A stretch of DNA of 64,000 bases from CAVQCA01 sp963763115 (GCA_963763115.1 CAVXNM010000018.1:26861-90860), one strand, 5' to 3'. Positions 41,922 to 50,920 are shown, counted from the stretch's first letter. Translations and numbers: made by a program. The notes: generated from the sequence alone by a model not told the origin.

Positions 41922-43193
41922 ATGAGCAACGACAGAGACGGTAAGGGAGATGACGGAAAACTGCTCTACTGCTCATTCTGCGGCAAGAGCCAGCATGAAG
42001 TGCGCAAACTGATCGCAGGCCCCTCGGTTTTTGTCTGTGACGAGTGTGTCGAACTGTGCAATGACATCATTCGTGAGGAGATGCAGGAAAAGTCCTCCAG
42101 TGGTGGAAACAAGTTGCCCAAGCCACAGGAGATTAACGAAGTTCTCAATGACTATGTCATCGGTCAGGAACGCGCCAAGAAGGTGCTCTCGGTCGCCGTC
42201 TACAACCACTACAAGCGCCTCGATGCCGCCGGCAAGAAGGATGGTATTGAGCTTTCCAAAAGCAATATCCTGCTGATCGGACCGACCGGTTCAGGAAAGA
42301 CCCTGCTTGCCGAGACACTGGCGCGGCTGCTGAATGTGCCGTTCACCATCGCGGATGCAACTACCCTGACGGAAGCCGGTTATGTCGGCGAGGACGTTGA
42401 GAATATCATTCAGAAACTGCTGCAGAAATGCGATTACGATGTCGACAAGGCGCAAACCGGTATCGTTTATATCGATGAGATAGACAAGATTTCACGCAAG
42501 TCGGATAACCCTTCCATTACCCGGGACGTATCCGGCGAGGGTGTGCAGCAGGCACTGCTCAAACTGATCGAGGGCACGGTAGCCTCGGTTCCACCGCAGG
42601 GTGGACGCAAGCATCCGCAGCAGGAATTCCTTCAGGTGGATACCACCAACATACTGTTCATCGTCGGTGGTGCATTTTCCGGACTCGACAAGATCATTCG
42701 CAGTCGGTCGGAGAAAGGCGGCATCGGCTTTTCGGCAGAAGTCAAAAGCAAGGAACTGAACGTAAACCTGGGCGAGATTCTCTATGACGTGGAGCCGGAG
42801 GACCTCATCAAGTACGGTCTGATCCCGGAATTTGTCGGTAGACTGCCGGTGGTAGCCACGCTGGAGGAACTCGACGAACACGCGCTCATCCAGATTCTGA
42901 CCGAGCCGAAAAATGCCCTGACCAAGCAGTATGCAAAGTTGTTTGAAATGGAGGGCTGCGAGATCGAGTTCCGGGAAGATGCATTGCGTTCCATTGCCCG
43001 CAAGGCCATGGAAAGAAAAACCGGCGCCCGGGGTCTGCGAACCATTCTCGAGCAGGTATTGCTCGATACCATGTATGACCTGCCATCACTGGAGAACGTC
43101 AGAAAAGTGGTCATTGATGAAAGCGTTATCATGGACACCTCAAAACCGTACATGATTTTTGACGCTTCAGAGTCGCTGGCGGCTTCCGAGTAG
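41922..43193 (+). CDS. clpX: Clp protease ATP-binding subunit ClpX
   Basis: 423 residues from ATG 41922. An AAA+ unfoldase that feeds proteins to ClpP. The N-terminal zinc domain has Cys17, Cys20, Cys39 and Cys42. Walker A is GPTGSGKT at 120-127; VYIDEIDKI is Walker B; the IGF loop for ClpP docking reads GIGF. A TATAAT at 41857-41862 in the 200-base gap after clpP could give clpX its own weak promoter, though its -35 is poor. Confidence 0.97.
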   Translation: MSNDRDGKGDDGKLLYCSFCGKSQHEVRKLIAGPSVFVCDECVELCNDIIREEMQEKSSSGGNKLPKPQEINEVLNDYVIGQERAKKVLSVAVYNHYKRLDAAGKKDGIELSKSNILLIGPTGSGKTLLAETLARLLNVPFTIADATTLTEAGYVGEDVENIIQKLLQKCDYDVDKAQTGIVYIDEIDKISRKSDNPSITRDVSGEGVQQALLKLIEGTVASVPPQGGRKHPQQEFLQVDTTNILFIVGGAFSGLDKIIRSRSEKGGIGFSAEVKSKELNVNLGEILYDVEPEDLIKYGLIPEFVGRLPVVATLEELDEHALIQILTEPKNALTKQYAKLFEMEGCEIEFREDALRSIARKAMERKTGARGLRTILEQVLLDTMYDLPSLENVRKVVIDESVIMDTSKPYMIFDASESLAASE

Positions 43194-43234
43194 TATTTAT
43201 ATTCCCATTAAAACCAGTCTGTTGGTGTTCTGTG

Positions 43235-43256
43235 GTGCCAGCCTGCAGGCTGGCAC
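43235..43256. repeat. Perfect 22-bp palindrome between clpX and lon
   Basis: GTGCCAGCCTG followed by its exact reverse complement CAGGCTGGCAC, with no spacer. No T tract follows, so it is not a typical terminator. It could be a protein-binding site or a small interspersed palindrome; it lies 40 bases upstream of the heat-shock-type promoter. Confidence 0.6.
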
Positions 43257-43295
43257 ACTCATTGCAGTATAACTTTCGCGTGTCAAAAATGTATT

Positions 43296-43324
43296 GTTGA
43301 AGTATTGCGACCCGCCCCCCATAT
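43296..43324 (+). promoter_or_regulatory. Probable sigma-32 (heat-shock) promoter of lon
   Basis: GTTGAAG (consensus CTTGAAA) at 43296-43302, a 14-base spacer, and CCCCATAT (consensus CCCCATNT) at 43317-43324. The start of transcription would be near 43331, about 115 bases before lon. Heat-shock control of lon is established in enterobacteria. Confidence 0.6.
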
Positions 43325-43447
43325 TGGGTCCATGGAGCAATGCCATGTCTTACCCGCAAGCGCTCAGAAATGCGCGACGGATTTCTGGCGGATTGGCGCT
43401 AGTGACCCGGTACTTACTCATTCAACCAGGAATGGATGGAGATTCAA

Positions 43448-45874
43448 ATGACAGATGAAGCCACGGGTGCAATACCGGTCCTGCCATTACGGGATGTTGT
43501 TGTCTATCCGCACATGGTTATACCGCTATTCGTTGGCCGCGAGAAATCGATCAATGCGCTCGATACCGCCATGCAGCAGGACAAGAAGATCCTGCTGGTA
43601 GCCCAGAAGAATGCCGAGATCGACGACCCCTCGCTCGATGATATTCATGACATAGGCACCTTATCCACGATTCTTCAGTTGCTCAAGCTGCCTGATGGCA
43701 CGGTGAAGGTTCTGGTGGAGGGTGTCGAGCGTGCGCGTATTATATCCTTTGAATCCGTCGATGCGTTTTTTACCGCGAACATCGAAGGTATTCCTTCGTC
43801 GGATGAAGACAAGGAAAAGGAGCTTGAGGTGCTCACGCGTTCCCTGCTGGCGATGTTCGAGCAGTATGTCAAGCTGAACAAGAAGGTGCCTCCCGAGATT
43901 CTAACCTCTCTGTCGGGAATTGAAGAACCCGGACGTCTGGCGGACACCATCGCGGCGCACATGTCGCTGAAGCTCGATGAAAAGCAGCGGATCCTCGAGA
44001 TCGAAAGCAGTCGTGAACGCCTGGAACGACTGCTGGGGCTGATCGAGGGTGAAATCGATATCATGCAGATCGAAAAGCGGATCCGCGGACGGGTCAAGCA
44101 GCAGATGGAAAAGAGCCAGCGCGAGTACTATCTGAATGAGCAGATGAAAGCCATTCAGAAGGAACTGGGGGACATGGAAGATGCCCCCAATGAACTCGAG
44201 GAGTTGCAGCAAAAGATCGATAAGGCCGGCATGAGCAAGGAAGCCAAGGACAAGGCGAATTCCGAGCTAAACAAGCTGAAGATGATGTCGCCCATGTCCG
44301 CCGAGGCCACGGTTGTAAGGAATTATATCGATTGGCTCGTCAGCGTGCCGTGGAAGAAACGTTCCAAGATACGCCATGACCTCGCGGCAGCCGAGGCCGT
44401 ACTGGAAGAAGACCACTATGGCCTGGAGAAGGTGAAGGAAAGGATTCTTGAATATCTGGCCGTCCAGCAGCGCGTCAAGAAGCTGAAGGGTCCGATACTC
44501 TGCCTGGTGGGACCGCCCGGCGTCGGCAAAACCTCGCTGGGGCGATCCATTGCTCGTGCCACCAACCGCAAGTTCACGCGAATGTCGCTCGGGGGGGTAC
44601 GGGACGAGGCTGAAATTCGCGGTCATCGACGCACCTACATCGGCTCCTTGCCCGGCAAGATTGTCCAGAATCTCTCCAAGGTCGGAGTGCGCAATCCGCT
44701 GTTCCTGCTGGATGAACTGGACAAGATGTCCATGGATTTCCGCGGCGATCCATCGTCTGCATTACTGGAAGTGCTCGATCCGGAACAGAACCACGCCTTT
44801 AATGATCACTACCTTGAAGTCGACTTCGACCTGTCCGATACGATGTTCGTGGCGACGGCAAACACCATGAATATTCCCGGTCCGCTGCTGGATCGCATGG
44901 AGGTAATCCGCATTCCCGGCTATACCGAGGATGAAAAGATCAATATCGCCATGCGTTACCTGCTGACCAAACAGATCAGGAGCAACGGGCTCAAGGAAGA
45001 TGAACTTCTGGTCAGCGAGAATGCCATTCGCGACATCATCCGCTACTACACGCGTGAAGCCGGAGTGCGCAATCTCGAGCGGGAGATTTCAAAGATTTGC
45101 CGCAAGGTGGTCAAGGAACTGGTCATGAAGCAGCATGATCAGAAGATCACGGTGACACCGCGCAATATCGACAAATACCTGGGCGTAAGGCGCTTCCGCT
45201 ATGGTCGTGCGGAAGAGCGCGATCAGGTCGGTCAGGTCACCGGACTTGCCTGGACGGAGGTCGGGGGCGAGTTGCTGACGATTGAATCCGCCATCGTTCC
45301 GGGAAAAGGCAAGATGATACATACTGGCCAGCTCGGCGAGGTGATGCAGGAATCCATCCAGGCGGCGACGACCGTTGTGCGCAGCCGTGCTGAACTGCTG
45401 GGCATCGACCCGGAGTTTTACCAGAAATACGATATCCACATACACGTGCCGGAAGGTGCGACGCCGAAGGACGGACCCAGTGCGGGTGTGGGGATGTGTA
45501 CGGCGCTGGTTTCCGCCCTGTCGAACATACCGGTGCGCGCCGATGTGGCCATGACCGGCGAGATCACGTTGCGTGGCGAGGTGCTGCCGATCGGGGGTTT
45601 GAAAGAGAAGTTGCTGGCCGCGCATCGCGGTGGAATCACCACTGTTCTGATTCCGGAAGAGAACCGCAAGGACCTTGCCGACATACCCAAGAATGTCAAG
45701 GACAAGCTGGATATACTTCCGGTGAAGTGGATCGATGAGGTTCTGCAGGTGGCCTTGCAGCATCAACCGTTGCCGTTGACGGAAGAGGGCGCCAAGGAAG
45801 AGGAACGCAAGGAAGTCAAGGAGAAGGAAAAGGAAAAAGTTGTCGGCAAGCATAAACCCATTCGGGCGCATTGA
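43448..45874 (+). CDS. lon: ATP-dependent protease Lon
   Basis: 808 residues from ATG 43448 (TGGAG 6 bases upstream); an ATG at 43436 would add 4 residues. Degrades misfolded and regulatory proteins in the cytosol. The N-terminal substrate domain begins IPVLPLRDVVVYPHMVIPLFVG; Walker A is GPPGVGKT at 355-362; the Ser-Lys dyad is Ser678 (KDGPSAGVGM) and Lys721 (LKEKLLAAHRGG). The C-terminal tail is a variable run of Lys and Glu. A terminator follows. Confidence 0.97.
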   Translation: MTDEATGAIPVLPLRDVVVYPHMVIPLFVGREKSINALDTAMQQDKKILLVAQKNAEIDDPSLDDIHDIGTLSTILQLLKLPDGTVKVLVEGVERARIISFESVDAFFTANIEGIPSSDEDKEKELEVLTRSLLAMFEQYVKLNKKVPPEILTSLSGIEEPGRLADTIAAHMSLKLDEKQRILEIESSRERLERLLGLIEGEIDIMQIEKRIRGRVKQQMEKSQREYYLNEQMKAIQKELGDMEDAPNELEELQQKIDKAGMSKEAKDKANSELNKLKMMSPMSAEATVVRNYIDWLVSVPWKKRSKIRHDLAAAEAVLEEDHYGLEKVKERILEYLAVQQRVKKLKGPILCLVGPPGVGKTSLGRSIARATNRKFTRMSLGGVRDEAEIRGHRRTYIGSLPGKIVQNLSKVGVRNPLFLLDELDKMSMDFRGDPSSALLEVLDPEQNHAFNDHYLEVDFDLSDTMFVATANTMNIPGPLLDRMEVIRIPGYTEDEKINIAMRYLLTKQIRSNGLKEDELLVSENAIRDIIRYYTREAGVRNLEREISKICRKVVKELVMKQHDQKITVTPRNIDKYLGVRRFRYGRAEERDQVGQVTGLAWTEVGGELLTIESAIVPGKGKMIHTGQLGEVMQESIQAATTVVRSRAELLGIDPEFYQKYDIHIHVPEGATPKDGPSAGVGMCTALVSALSNIPVRADVAMTGEITLRGEVLPIGGLKEKLLAAHRGGITTVLIPEENRKDLADIPKNVKDKLDILPVKWIDEVLQVALQHQPLPLTEEGAKEEERKEVKEKEKEKVVGKHKPIRAH

Positions 45875-45894
45875 TCTCCAGGACTGATGCAATA

Positions 45895-45926
45895 ACCCGC
45901 CGGACTTTCAGTCCGGCGGGTTTTTC
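45895..45926 (+). terminator. Rho-independent terminator of lon
   Basis: ACCCGCCGGACT and AGTCCGGCGGGT pair perfectly over 12 bp around a 3-base loop and run into TTTTT. It is 20 bases after the lon stop codon. Confidence 0.9.
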
Positions 45927-46050
45927 GTATCGCTCATCTATGCTTTAATACGCGCTCCTGTATCTCCGGGTGTATCAGGGACTGATAACCAGTATGCATG
46001 CCTGATTAATCTTTCTTGTAAATATAAAAGTAATTCTTGAGGATCAAGAT

Positions 46051-46323
46051 ATGAATAAATCTGAATTGATAGAAGCCGTTGCCAGCGAAGCGGATTTGTC
46101 CAAGGCAGACGCCACGCGTGCAACCGATGCCGTGCTTGACAGCATCAGCAATGCGCTGCGCCAGGGGGACCAGGTTGCGCTGGTAGGATTCGGCACTTTC
46201 TCAGTCAGGGAACGCGCTGCCCGTACCGGACGCAACCCCCAGACCGGCGAAACAATCAACATCAAGGCATCGAAAACGCCGGGATTCAAGGCTGGAAAAG
46301 CCTTGAAGGATGCCGTAAACTAG
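46051..46323 (+). CDS. hupB: DNA-binding protein HU-beta
   Basis: 90 residues. A small basic nucleoid protein that bends DNA. NKSELIEAVASEADLSKADA is the helical dimer part, and RAARTGRNPQTGETINIKASKTPGF is the beta-arm signature. TGAGGA precedes the ATG. lon-hupB-ppiD is the standard order; here two tRNA genes sit between hupB and ppiD. Confidence 0.97.
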   Translation: MNKSELIEAVASEADLSKADATRATDAVLDSISNALRQGDQVALVGFGTFSVRERAARTGRNPQTGETINIKASKTPGFKAGKALKDAVN

Positions 46324-46332
46324 CGCGCCTTC

Positions 46333-46408
46333 GGGTGCTTAGCTCAGCTGGGAGAGCGTCGCCCTTACAAGGCGAATGTCGGGGGTTCGATCCCCTCAGC
46401 ACCCACCA
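46333..46408 (+). tRNA. tRNA-Val (TAC)
   Basis: 76 bases with encoded CCA. Acceptor GGGTGCT pairs with AGCACCC; anticodon loop CTTACAA gives TAC. It begins 9 bases after the hupB stop, so it is probably part of the hupB transcript. Confidence 0.96.
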
Positions 46409-46415
46409 TGGACGT

Positions 46416-46492
46416 GGAGTGGTAGTTCAGCTGGTTAGAATACCGGCCTGTCACGCCGGGGGTCGCGGGTTCGAGTCCCGTCCACTCCGCCA
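46416..46492 (+). tRNA. tRNA-Asp (GTC)
   Basis: 77 bases with encoded CCA. Acceptor GGAGTGG pairs with CCACTCC; anticodon loop CTGTCAC gives GTC. It lies 7 bases after tRNA-Val and is followed by a terminator. Confidence 0.96.
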
Positions 46493-46504
46493 CTAGGTAA
46501 ACTG

Positions 46505-46538
46505 AAAGGGCGCCAGGCACTGGCGCCCTTTTCTTTTT
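46505..46538 (+). terminator. Rho-independent terminator after the tRNA pair
   Basis: AAAGGGCGCCA and TGGCGCCCTTT form an 11-bp stem with a 5-base loop, followed by TCTTTTT. It closes the hupB-tRNA-Val-tRNA-Asp unit. Confidence 0.88.
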
Positions 46539-46584
46539 AGTGGATGTCGATAATCATTCTGTAACCGTTCCGGGAGACTGATCT

Positions 46585-48498
46585 ATGTTAATGGCAATCC
46601 GAGACCGCGTTATGGGCTTGGTGGGCTGGGTTCTTCTGGGCGCCCTCTTCATTGCATTCGCCTTCTTCGGCCTGAATTCGTATTTCACCAGTAATGCGAA
46701 AACCTACGCGGCGGATGTTAATGGCGTCGAGATTACCATCCCTGAATACCAGCGCGCTTACCAGCAGATGCGTAACCGCATGCAGAGGATGATGGGCGAG
46801 GCATACAACCCGGCCATGATCGATGAGGACGCCCTGAAAAAGAGCGCGCTGCAGGAGCTCATCCGCGAGCAGCTGATCCTGCAGGAAGCGCACGACGATG
46901 GTTATGCCGTCAGTAAACAACTGGTCGCAGCACAGATTAATGCAGTGCCGGCTTTCAAGGGCGACGATGGGAAATTCTCCGTCGAAAAATACCGGCAGGT
47001 GCTGCAAATGCAGGGTATGGCTCCGGCGGAGTTCGAGTGGCGCCTGTCGCGCGAACTCATGGTCAACCAGGTCATCAACGGGATTGCGCAGACGGCCGGG
47101 GTATCGCGGCAGGATCTGGAGAGAATTTACCGGCTGCAGATGCAGCAGCGCCGCTTCAGTTACCTCGAACTGCCGTTGCAGCAATCGTCCGCCGAGGTGA
47201 AGGTCAGCGACAGCGATATCGAACAGTACTATACCGCGCACGCCGGCGATTTCATGACACCCGAACGGGTAAAAATCCAGTACCTGGAATTGAAGGCCGA
47301 CGAGCTGCAGGTATCCGACGTGCCTGACGATCAGGCGCTGCACGCACTCTACGATGAACACTCGGATCGCTATGTGACACCGGAAGAACGCCGGGCACGA
47401 CATATCCTCGTCAGTCTGCCGCCTGATGCGAATGAAGACGCCGAACGCAAGGCGCGCGAGAAGGCCGAATCCCTCCTGGCCCGTCTGGAGAAGGGGGAAT
47501 CCTTTGAGAAACTGGCGAAGGAAGCATCGGATGATCCGGGATCCGCGAGCAAGGGCGGCGACCTGGGCTTTTTCAGCCGGGGGGTGATGACACCGGAGTT
47601 CGATACGGTGGCATTTTCTCTCGAGAAGGGCGGGCGTAGCGGAATTGTCAAATCAGCCTTTGGATTCCATATCATCGAGGTGACCGATATCAAACCCCAG
47701 CACGCCAGGCCCTTTGATGAAGTACGGGATGAACTCGTAAAGGAATATCAGGCACAGGAGCGCGGGGATCTTTTCTCCGACAAGGCCGAGACGCTGGCCA
47801 ACAAGACGTTTGAACAGCCAGATACGCTCCAGGGCGCCGCCGATACCCTCGGACTCGAGATTAAGACCAGCGACTGGCTGACGAAGGAAGGCGGCCCGGG
47901 CATCGGACAGTATGAAATGGTGGTGGATGCCGCATTCCAGGAGGATGTCCTCGAAGCCGGCAACAACAGCGAACCGATCGAACTTGGCGATGATCACCTG
48001 GTGGTGCTGCGAATTCTTGAGCACCAGCTGGCAGAAAAGCAGCCGCTCGAGAGTGTGAAAGACAAGGTAACGGCGGAAGTGCGCGATGTGAAGACGCGCG
48101 AGCTCGTCAGCACCCGCGGTGATTCCCTGTTGAAGGAATTGAGGTCAGGCACGCCATTGGCCGACATCGCCAGCGCGCAGCAGCTGAAGGTCAGGACGAC
48201 GGGCCTGATCGGCCGCAATGCCACGGATCCTGCACCTCGCATCGTTACCGAAGCCTTCCTGCTGCCTTCAGCGGCAGACAAGGGCCAGTCCACCACCGGT
48301 TTTTCACTCGACTCGGGCGACTATGTTCTGCTGGCGCTCGAGGAAATCAAGGACGGCGACCTTTCCAGCCTGTCCAAGGACGATCAACAGAAGGTCAGGC
48401 AGGAACTCAACCGGATTATCGGCGCATCCGAAGTGAACGCTTTCACCGATGAGTTGAAAAACCGTGCAGAGATCACCATCCCCGAACAGTCGAACTGA
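46585..48498 (+). CDS. ppiD: Periplasmic folding chaperone PpiD
   Basis: 637 residues. Anchored in the inner membrane by one helix (about 12-33: GLVGWVLLGALFIAFAFFG) with a large periplasmic part. It contains a SurA-like N-terminal region, a parvulin (PpiC) domain at about 265-365 (RRARHILVSLPPDA, GDLGFFSRGVMTPEFDTVAFSL, FGFHIIEV) and a C-terminal segment. Helps outer-membrane and secreted proteins leave the Sec channel. ATG at 46591 (MAIRD) is an alternative start. Confidence 0.94.
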   Translation: MLMAIRDRVMGLVGWVLLGALFIAFAFFGLNSYFTSNAKTYAADVNGVEITIPEYQRAYQQMRNRMQRMMGEAYNPAMIDEDALKKSALQELIREQLILQEAHDDGYAVSKQLVAAQINAVPAFKGDDGKFSVEKYRQVLQMQGMAPAEFEWRLSRELMVNQVINGIAQTAGVSRQDLERIYRLQMQQRRFSYLELPLQQSSAEVKVSDSDIEQYYTAHAGDFMTPERVKIQYLELKADELQVSDVPDDQALHALYDEHSDRYVTPEERRARHILVSLPPDANEDAERKAREKAESLLARLEKGESFEKLAKEASDDPGSASKGGDLGFFSRGVMTPEFDTVAFSLEKGGRSGIVKSAFGFHIIEVTDIKPQHARPFDEVRDELVKEYQAQERGDLFSDKAETLANKTFEQPDTLQGAADTLGLEIKTSDWLTKEGGPGIGQYEMVVDAAFQEDVLEAGNNSEPIELGDDHLVVLRILEHQLAEKQPLESVKDKVTAEVRDVKTRELVSTRGDSLLKELRSGTPLADIASAQQLKVRTTGLIGRNATDPAPRIVTEAFLLPSAADKGQSTTGFSLDSGDYVLLALEEIKDGDLSSLSKDDQQKVRQELNRIIGASEVNAFTDELKNRAEITIPEQSN

Positions 48499-49798
48499 GG
48501 CTGGTACCGAGGAGGGCGGATCAATCAAACTCAAACTGCACTGGCAGATACTGATCGCGCTCGTGCTGGCCGTGATTGCCGGCCGGCTCACCGGTACAGA
48601 CGGCAGCCTGTTCGGGCTGCATGTCCAGCCCGTCTACAACTTCCTCGGCAGCCTGTTCCTGCAGGCGCTGAAGATGCTCATCGTTCCCCTCATCCTATCC
48701 TCCATTATTTCCGGGGTCGCGGTTCTGGGGGACGGCAGCGCCATGGGGCGACTCGGCGGCAAGACCCTGCTGTACTACCTGCTTACCACCCTGCTGGCGG
48801 TACTCGCCGGCCTGACTCTCGTGAACGGCATTGCCCCGGGTATCGTCGACGGCATGCCCGCGAGGGATCTGCTTGCACTGAGCCATGACGGGGACGAGGT
48901 GGCCGCACGGGTGGCAGGCCACGGAATGGGCGATATCGCCGGGATCTTTCTGCGGATGGTTCCGACCAATATCGTGGCCGCTGCCGCAGAGGGACGAATG
49001 CTGGGTTTGATCTTCTTCGGGCTGTTGTTCGGCTACTTTATGACCCGAATCGACGGGCCTGCCGCCAGAACATTGAAGGAATTCTGGCAGGGAGTATTCG
49101 CCGTCATGATGCAGATTACCGAGTGGGTCATGCGGTTCGCGCCCGTCGGCGTATTCGCCCTGGTCGCCGGTGTCGTGGCGTCCACCGGGTTTGCCGCCTT
49201 CGCCCCGCTGCTGACGTTCTTCCTGACGGTGCTTGCCGCGCTTGGGGTTCATTTCCTCGTGACGCTGCCGCTGCTGTTGCTGCTGATCGGCCGCGTCAAC
49301 CCCCTGCGCCATTATCAGGCGATGGCCCCGGCGCTGCTGACTGCGTTCTCGACGGCGTCTTCTTCCGCAACCCTGCCGGTTACCATGGACTGCGTGGAAA
49401 AGCGCGCCGGTGTCTCGAACCAGACAACCAGTTTCGTTCTGCCGCTGGGTGCAACCGTCAACATGGACGGTACGGCGCTCTATGAGTGTGTGGCCGCCAT
49501 GTTTATTGCGCAGGCCTACGGCGTCGATCTCGGCTTCGCCGAACAGTTCACCGTGGTGCTGCTCGCCCTGCTGACTTCCATCGGGGTGGCCGGAATCCCG
49601 GCCGCGAGTCTGGTTGCGATCACCATCATACTCACTTCCGTGGGATTGCCGGTCGAGGGCGTCGGTCTGATCCTGGCGGTAGACCGGGTGCTGGATATGT
49701 GCCGCACCAGCGTGAATATATTCAGCGACTCCTGCGGCGCGGTGCTGATCGGTCGTTCCGAGGGAGAGACCGGTATCCTCGAAAAGCCGCCGGGTTAG
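48464..49798 (+). CDS. Dicarboxylate/amino acid:cation symporter
   Basis: 444 residues if the only canonical start in frame is used, GTG 48464 inside ppiD; 424 if translation begins at a non-canonical ATC at 48524, which has GGAGGG 7 bases upstream and would give a product starting KLKLHWQILIALVLAVIAGR, where the homologous region begins. DAACS-family signatures are clear: SSSATLPVTM, PLGATVNMDGTALYE and VDRVLDMCRTSVNIFSDSCG. About eight membrane helices plus two re-entrant loops are expected. Transports glutamate, aspartate or C4-dicarboxylates with cations; the substrate is not determined. Confidence 0.9.
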   Translation: MQRSPSPNSRTEAGTEEGGSIKLKLHWQILIALVLAVIAGRLTGTDGSLFGLHVQPVYNFLGSLFLQALKMLIVPLILSSIISGVAVLGDGSAMGRLGGKTLLYYLLTTLLAVLAGLTLVNGIAPGIVDGMPARDLLALSHDGDEVAARVAGHGMGDIAGIFLRMVPTNIVAAAAEGRMLGLIFFGLLFGYFMTRIDGPAARTLKEFWQGVFAVMMQITEWVMRFAPVGVFALVAGVVASTGFAAFAPLLTFFLTVLAALGVHFLVTLPLLLLLIGRVNPLRHYQAMAPALLTAFSTASSSATLPVTMDCVEKRAGVSNQTTSFVLPLGATVNMDGTALYECVAAMFIAQAYGVDLGFAEQFTVVLLALLTSIGVAGIPAASLVAITIILTSVGLPVEGVGLILAVDRVLDMCRTSVNIFSDSCGAVLIGRSEGETGILEKPPG

Positions 49799-50586
49799 CG
49801 CTGCTCGAACGCGCTCATGCCGACGGTATTGTAGCCGCCATCAACGTAGGTGATTTCACCGGTGATGCCGGCGGCCAGGTCCGAGCACAGGAAGGCGGCC
49901 GCGTTCCCGACATCCTCGATGGTGACGTTGCGGCGCAACGGCGCCGTGCCGGCAAACTGGTCCAGCATCTTGCGAAAATTGCTGATCCCGGAGGCCGCGA
50001 GCGTGCGTATCGGACCGGCGGAAATAGCATTGACGCGGATACCCTGCGGCCCGAGGCTTTGCGCCAGATAGCGCACATTGGCTTCGAGGCTCGCCTTCGC
50101 CAGACCCATGACATTGTAGTTGGGGACGCTCTGCACCGCTCCGAGGTAGCTCAGCGTCAGCAGGGCGGCGTTGCGGCCTTGCATCATCGGGTGTCCCGCC
50201 TTCGCCAGGGCGGCGAAGCTGTAGGAACTGATGTCGTGAGCGACCCGGAATCCTTCGCGCGTGACGCAATCGAGATAATCGCCGTCGAGCTGATCGGCCG
50301 GCGCATACGCGACCGAGTGCACGATGATGTCCAGACCGACCCACTGTTCGCCGAGCGCCTGGAAAGCACTGGCGATTTCATCATCACTGCCGACGTCGCA
50401 GGGTATACAGAGGGCCGAATTGCATTCGGCGGCCATCTTTTCCACCCGGCTGGCGAGCTTGTCGTTCTGGTAAGTAAAGGCGAGGATGGCGCCCTCCCGG
50501 TGCATGGCCTGTGCGATGCCCCAGGCGATGGAGCGGTTGCTGGCGAGGCCGACGATCAGCGCGCGTTTGCCGTTCAAGAATCCCAT
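49795..50586 (-). CDS. fabI: Enoyl-[acyl-carrier-protein] reductase (NADH)
   Basis: 263 residues. Last reduction of each fatty-acid elongation cycle. The N-terminus GFLNGKRALIVGLASNRSIAWGIA is the FabI nucleotide-binding motif. The catalytic Tyr and Lys lie in VPNYNVMGLAKASLEANVRYLA. It overlaps the convergent symporter gene by 4 bases. About 440 bases upstream, free of genes, contain a large inverted repeat. Confidence 0.96.
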   Translation of the reverse strand: MGFLNGKRALIVGLASNRSIAWGIAQAMHREGAILAFTYQNDKLASRVEKMAAECNSALCIPCDVGSDDEIASAFQALGEQWVGLDIIVHSVAYAPADQLDGDYLDCVTREGFRVAHDISSYSFAALAKAGHPMMQGRNAALLTLSYLGAVQSVPNYNVMGLAKASLEANVRYLAQSLGPQGIRVNAISAGPIRTLAASGISNFRKMLDQFAGTAPLRRNVTIEDVGNAAAFLCSDLAAGITGEITYVDGGYNTVGMSAFEQR

Positions 50587-50599
50587 AACGTTTTCCAGG

Positions 50600-50758
50600 A
50601 GCCTGTCCGAGTAATCATGTTGCTACTGCGGCGGCGGGAAATCGGTCCATTTTCACGATCCTTCTTGTCAAATAGAACCCGCTATTCTCCTCGAACGATC
50701 GCAAAACTGTCCTCGATTTCCCACTCGCCTCGCTACGAACAGATTACTCGGACAGGCT
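50600..50758. repeat. 159-bp long inverted repeat (MITE-like element)
   Basis: AGCCTGTCCGAGTAAT (50600-50615) is exactly repeated in reverse complement at 50743-50758. The similarity continues inward: GGGAAATCGGTCCATTTTCA on the left matches the reverse complement of the right arm (GGGAAATCGAGGACAGTTTT) with mismatches, giving arms of about 68 bases around a short centre near CTTGTCAAATAGAACCC. It has no coding capacity and fills much of the fabI upstream region. No clear target-site duplication was seen. The rest of 50587-51022 holds no recognisable gene. Confidence 0.7.
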
Positions 50759-50903
50759 GCAAGCATCTGCTGTCTGGACATGACCTCATCCGTCGATGAC
50801 TCACCACGGATGATCCGGATAATGCGAACCCACTAAGTTACCGGAAAACACCGTTCACGGGAAGTCTTGATCAGACGCGTCGGGACAGGACTAGCGCCGC
50901 GCT

Positions 50904-50920
50904 GGCCGATATAATCGGCC
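50904..50920 (+). promoter_or_regulatory. Palindrome containing a -10-like TATAAT
   Basis: GGCCGAT and ATCGGCC form a 7-bp inverted repeat around ATA; the centre spells TATAAT (50910-50915). It lies about 100 bases before the solute-binding-protein gene. It could be a promoter overlapped by an operator, but the -35 region (AGGACT) is poor. Confidence 0.3.

Noticed and set aside
45781..45874. Lys/Glu-rich tail of Lon as a possible fusion or frameshift
   Set aside because: It follows a complete Lon protein and ends before a perfect terminator; variable charged tails are common in Lon.
49486..50799. A 437-codon plus-strand frame running from the symporter through fabI
   Set aside because: It crosses two real genes in the wrong frame or strand, and its last part lies in the inverted-repeat element.
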